Below, in pieces: positions 61,886 through 64,000 of a stretch of 64,000 nucleotides of DNA; position 1 is the stretch's first letter, and every line of letters starts with the position of its first letter. The notes beneath the pieces are model-generated. The model saw only the letters and a list, made by a program, of their open reading frames with translations. It was not told the DNA's origin and made no database searches. The position numbers and the translations under genes were made by a program. The DNA comes from Mucidula mucida (lineage: Eukaryota > Basidiomycota > Agaricomycetes > Agaricales > Physalacriaceae): NCBI GenBank assembly GCA_015501055.1, contig JADNYV010000006.1, positions 372,001 to 436,000 on the forward strand. Direction: 5' to 3'.

Positions 61886-63325
61886 TTAGGACCCAAAATG
61901 ACCTCCGAGATAATCTGAAGTCGACTTAGCAATGCCGACGCATAGAGAAAAAAACTCACCAATTTCCACTTTCAAACCTGTCTTTTCGAATTCCCGCAAC
62001 TTTCGATACAGCTCCGTCGTCAACAACGTCGCTGGTCCCCAATCTGTTGATACATAGCTATCTTTAACTTGAGGTCGGATTCGGAACGAAGACAATCGAG
62101 TCGGCGTTGAATTACTAAGAGGATTACACCTCGACTCAATCGTATCAATCAACCCGGCCTGAAAGTCGCCCTCAACGATAAGAGGTCGAAAATCCCTGAC
62201 GATAAGCGTTAATGACTGCATCGCCGGAAAAAGCGGACGCGTATGTTGATATTTGAGCAATGTGAAAACGGTATGGTCTCGGAGATTGTCGAGATGGGTG
62301 GAATCCGTTTGGAGATGGGTGATAGTACAAAGTTGCTCAACAAGCGCAACTGTGGGAGGCGAAATTTGGCAGATGGGAGGACCAGGCGCGAAGAAGCCGT
62401 TACGGATGGTGCACCCGGAACGCGAGACAAACTCGCGGAATATTTTTGCGTCCTGAGACGTGATATCGAAGCCCCCCTCTACACCCAATGTATGCAGCAC
62501 GGGGCACGTGAGATGTTCGAGGGAACGGAAGGAGACTATTTGGACAGACTCCAATGACGAAAGGGTGGCGGCCTCCTGGCCATTCTCCTCCTGTTGCCTA
62601 TCCTCAGAGTCGTGCACATAGGTCACGTCTCTGAGGTGGGTCAGGTTGACACATTGCTGTATGAAATGAAGCCGGATGTTGTCTTGTAGCGTATCGCTCT
62701 CGCTAAAGTCGACATACAGATGTGTCAACTGAGGCCAAGGGAGCATCAACGATTCGGCGGATGGCAGATGATTGGTGACCATGAGTTTCAGGTTCACAAG
62801 CCTCGGGGCTCGCGTAGCGATGTCAAAGTAGACGCTACTGCCTGGTCCTCCCATGTCGTACACGGGCCCAATGCTTAGATCCAAGCGCCGCAATGAGTCG
62901 AACTGTCCGAGACCCCCTAGAACACGCAACTCTGCCAAGTCGCACCGAACGGATAGCGCGCTTAAGCGGGAGATGTGGCCTATAAATGGCTCCAAGCTCT
63001 GCGGCATCCAGACGGAGTCAAACACAGTGGAGAGCTTCGCTTGCTTTGAACGGCAAAGGACAGTCTCAACAGCCTCCACATACAGAGGTAGCTTTTGTGT
63101 CCCGTAGATGGGGCCCCAGTGTGTGGTGAAGGAAGACCAGAGCAGAGGGGTCTCGAGCATGACCGTCCTCCACCGTCCACATACTCTGGCGAGTACCCAC
63201 GGACCACGATTGTTATTGAAGACCTCGAAGGGTGGATCGATGAAAAAGAAGAACATTCTCGCCAGAATTTCAGGAGGTATAGCGTGAATAGTTGGGCCCC
63301 CGCCGGTGTGCGCGTCGACTTGCAT
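61886..63325 (-). CDS. F-box protein (paralogue)
   Basis: A single-exon frame of 479 codons. The F-box is IHAIPPEILARMFFFFIDPPFEVFNN with CGRWRTVMLETPLLWSSF. LRR-like blocks follow (LSALSVRCDLAELRVLGGLGQFDSLRRLDLS, LFPAMQSLTLIVRDFRPL). It lacks the N-terminal coiled segment of its paralogue at 55130-56834; the start MQVDAHTGGGP at 63325 lies directly before the F-box, so the 5' end may be lost or on an unseen exon. Role by family: SCF substrate receptor. Confidence 0.82.
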   Translation of the reverse strand: MQVDAHTGGGPTIHAIPPEILARMFFFFIDPPFEVFNNNRGPWVLARVCGRWRTVMLETPLLWSSFTTHWGPIYGTQKLPLYVEAVETVLCRSKQAKLSTVFDSVWMPQSLEPFIGHISRLSALSVRCDLAELRVLGGLGQFDSLRRLDLSIGPVYDMGGPGSSVYFDIATRAPRLVNLKLMVTNHLPSAESLMLPWPQLTHLYVDFSESDTLQDNIRLHFIQQCVNLTHLRDVTYVHDSEDRQQEENGQEAATLSSLESVQIVSFRSLEHLTCPVLHTLGVEGGFDITSQDAKIFREFVSRSGCTIRNGFFAPGPPICQISPPTVALVEQLCTITHLQTDSTHLDNLRDHTVFTLLKYQHTRPLFPAMQSLTLIVRDFRPLIVEGDFQAGLIDTIESRCNPLSNSTPTRLSSFRIRPQVKDSYVSTDWGPATLLTTELYRKLREFEKTGLKVEIGEFFSLCVGIAKSTSDYLGGHFGS

Positions 63326-64000
63326 GATGGGAATCCAAAAGCTCGTTCCCCAGATTGGTGTTAGGCAGTCGACCCAGACGCGTCAAACCTGCACAGTGGG
63401 CGGGATGGTATGGTGGGGGGACAAGGTGGCAGTACGTGGTCAACGTATCTACCATCAAGTTTAGTTTGACAATTGCAATGTCAAGAGTCGCAAGTGATTG
63501 CCGCCCCTAGCACTAGCGCCGCGCTTTGCCGGCAATTTGACTTTGCAGAAAAAAATTGTCAAAAATCGGCAGCATCGGGCACGCTGACTGCGCTGAACTG
63601 ACCTGGCGCGATTCATCATGATGCAGTGGTCTGGACGTCGTGACCGTGATAAGAGACAGAAAAGCTTCTGGAAAAAGCCCAATGACGTGCTAGGTAATCC
63701 GAGCAAATCTAGGTGCCTGTCAACAGTCTGCAAGCATTTATTCCGGAAAAACGTTGGTACACGACGCGAGTCGAAACGTTTGCAGCGTCTCCGACGGTAT
63801 GTAGTCGTCATCGTGTAATACATAGGACATACTGTGTGTACATTGCGGAGCTCCAAATTTGGTGGACTACTCACAATGTGGCTCTCTACGAGCAGGCACA
63901 GGTCTGTAGTACGCGAAGTTCGGTGATGGATATCGATCACTACTAGACCTCAACGTTCAACACGTGCGCGCGAGTGCTTGTACTTAGGTAACAAATTGCG
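63326..64000. other. Intergenic to window end
   Basis: Only mid-sized antisense and sense frames without family resemblance (for example 63461-63940). No gene is assigned. It presumably includes the promoter of the F-box gene. Confidence 0.5.

Noticed and set aside
63461..63940. 159-codon minus-strand frame near the window end
   Set aside because: Arginine/serine-rich random-looking sequence with no splice support or known motif.

Overview
The window is a gene-dense piece of a nuclear fungal genome, most likely a mushroom-forming basidiomycete (Agaricomycetes). The reasons are many very short introns (about 45-56 nt, GT...AG), short gaps between genes, genes tightly packed on both strands, fungal-only families (class II cAMP phosphodiesterase, mitochondrial mL46, NUC1, BMT2), and two F-box genes of the PPEIL/CxRWR type that are multiplied in Agaricomycetes. 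Gene models were pieced together by hand from reading frames, splice sites and remembered family conservation. Outer coordinates span introns, and individual exon borders were only partly checked.

Layout. 1-10.4 kb: striatin homologue (5' end cut by the window edge), PDE1-type cAMP phosphodiesterase, an unrecognised protein with an internal domain duplication, and a divergent pair made of an alpha/beta-hydrolase and a DUF2156 (aminoacyl-transferase-like) protein. 10.4-18.1 kb, all on the minus strand: the GPI ethanolamine-phosphate transferase MCD4, an RRM/R3H protein, an orphan gene and an APC/C-type E2 (UBE2C). 18.3-27.4 kb: EDE1 (EH-domain endocytic scaffold), ribosomal protein L10a, a tiny orphan, V-ATPase subunit H and mitoribosomal mL46. 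27.7-37.2 kb: a Gfd2/YDR514C-like pseudo-exonuclease, NUC1 (endonuclease G), KRR1, the GPI de-N-acetylase GPI12, HEM13, a seven-helix membrane protein and COX23. 37.2-41 kb: a 79-bp fold-back element and a five-CCCH-finger RBR ubiquitin ligase. 41.4-54.2 kb: beta-COP, NBP35, TRAPPC13 and DNA polymerase zeta (REV3). 54.2-64 kb: an AGTRAP-like membrane protein, an F-box protein, BMT2, ribosomal protein L23, a tetraspanin, MBF1 and a second F-box protein.

Most genes are conserved housekeeping genes (ribosome production, vesicle traffic, GPI anchors, mitochondrial and Fe-S/heme functions, DNA damage tolerance) and do not form a pathway cluster. Many are arranged head to head over 70-320 bp, so shared bidirectional promoters are likely (KRR1/GPI12 only 71 bp). 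The accessory features most worth following up are: the DUF2156/hydrolase pair, which could be a lipid or sterol aminoacylation/deacylation module; the duplicated orphan domain at 5.7-7.1 kb; the fold-back element 27 bp upstream of the COX23 start; the five-CCCH RBR ligase; and the Gfd2-like protein with a replaced active site. I saw no tRNA, rRNA, CRISPR array or autonomous transposon.
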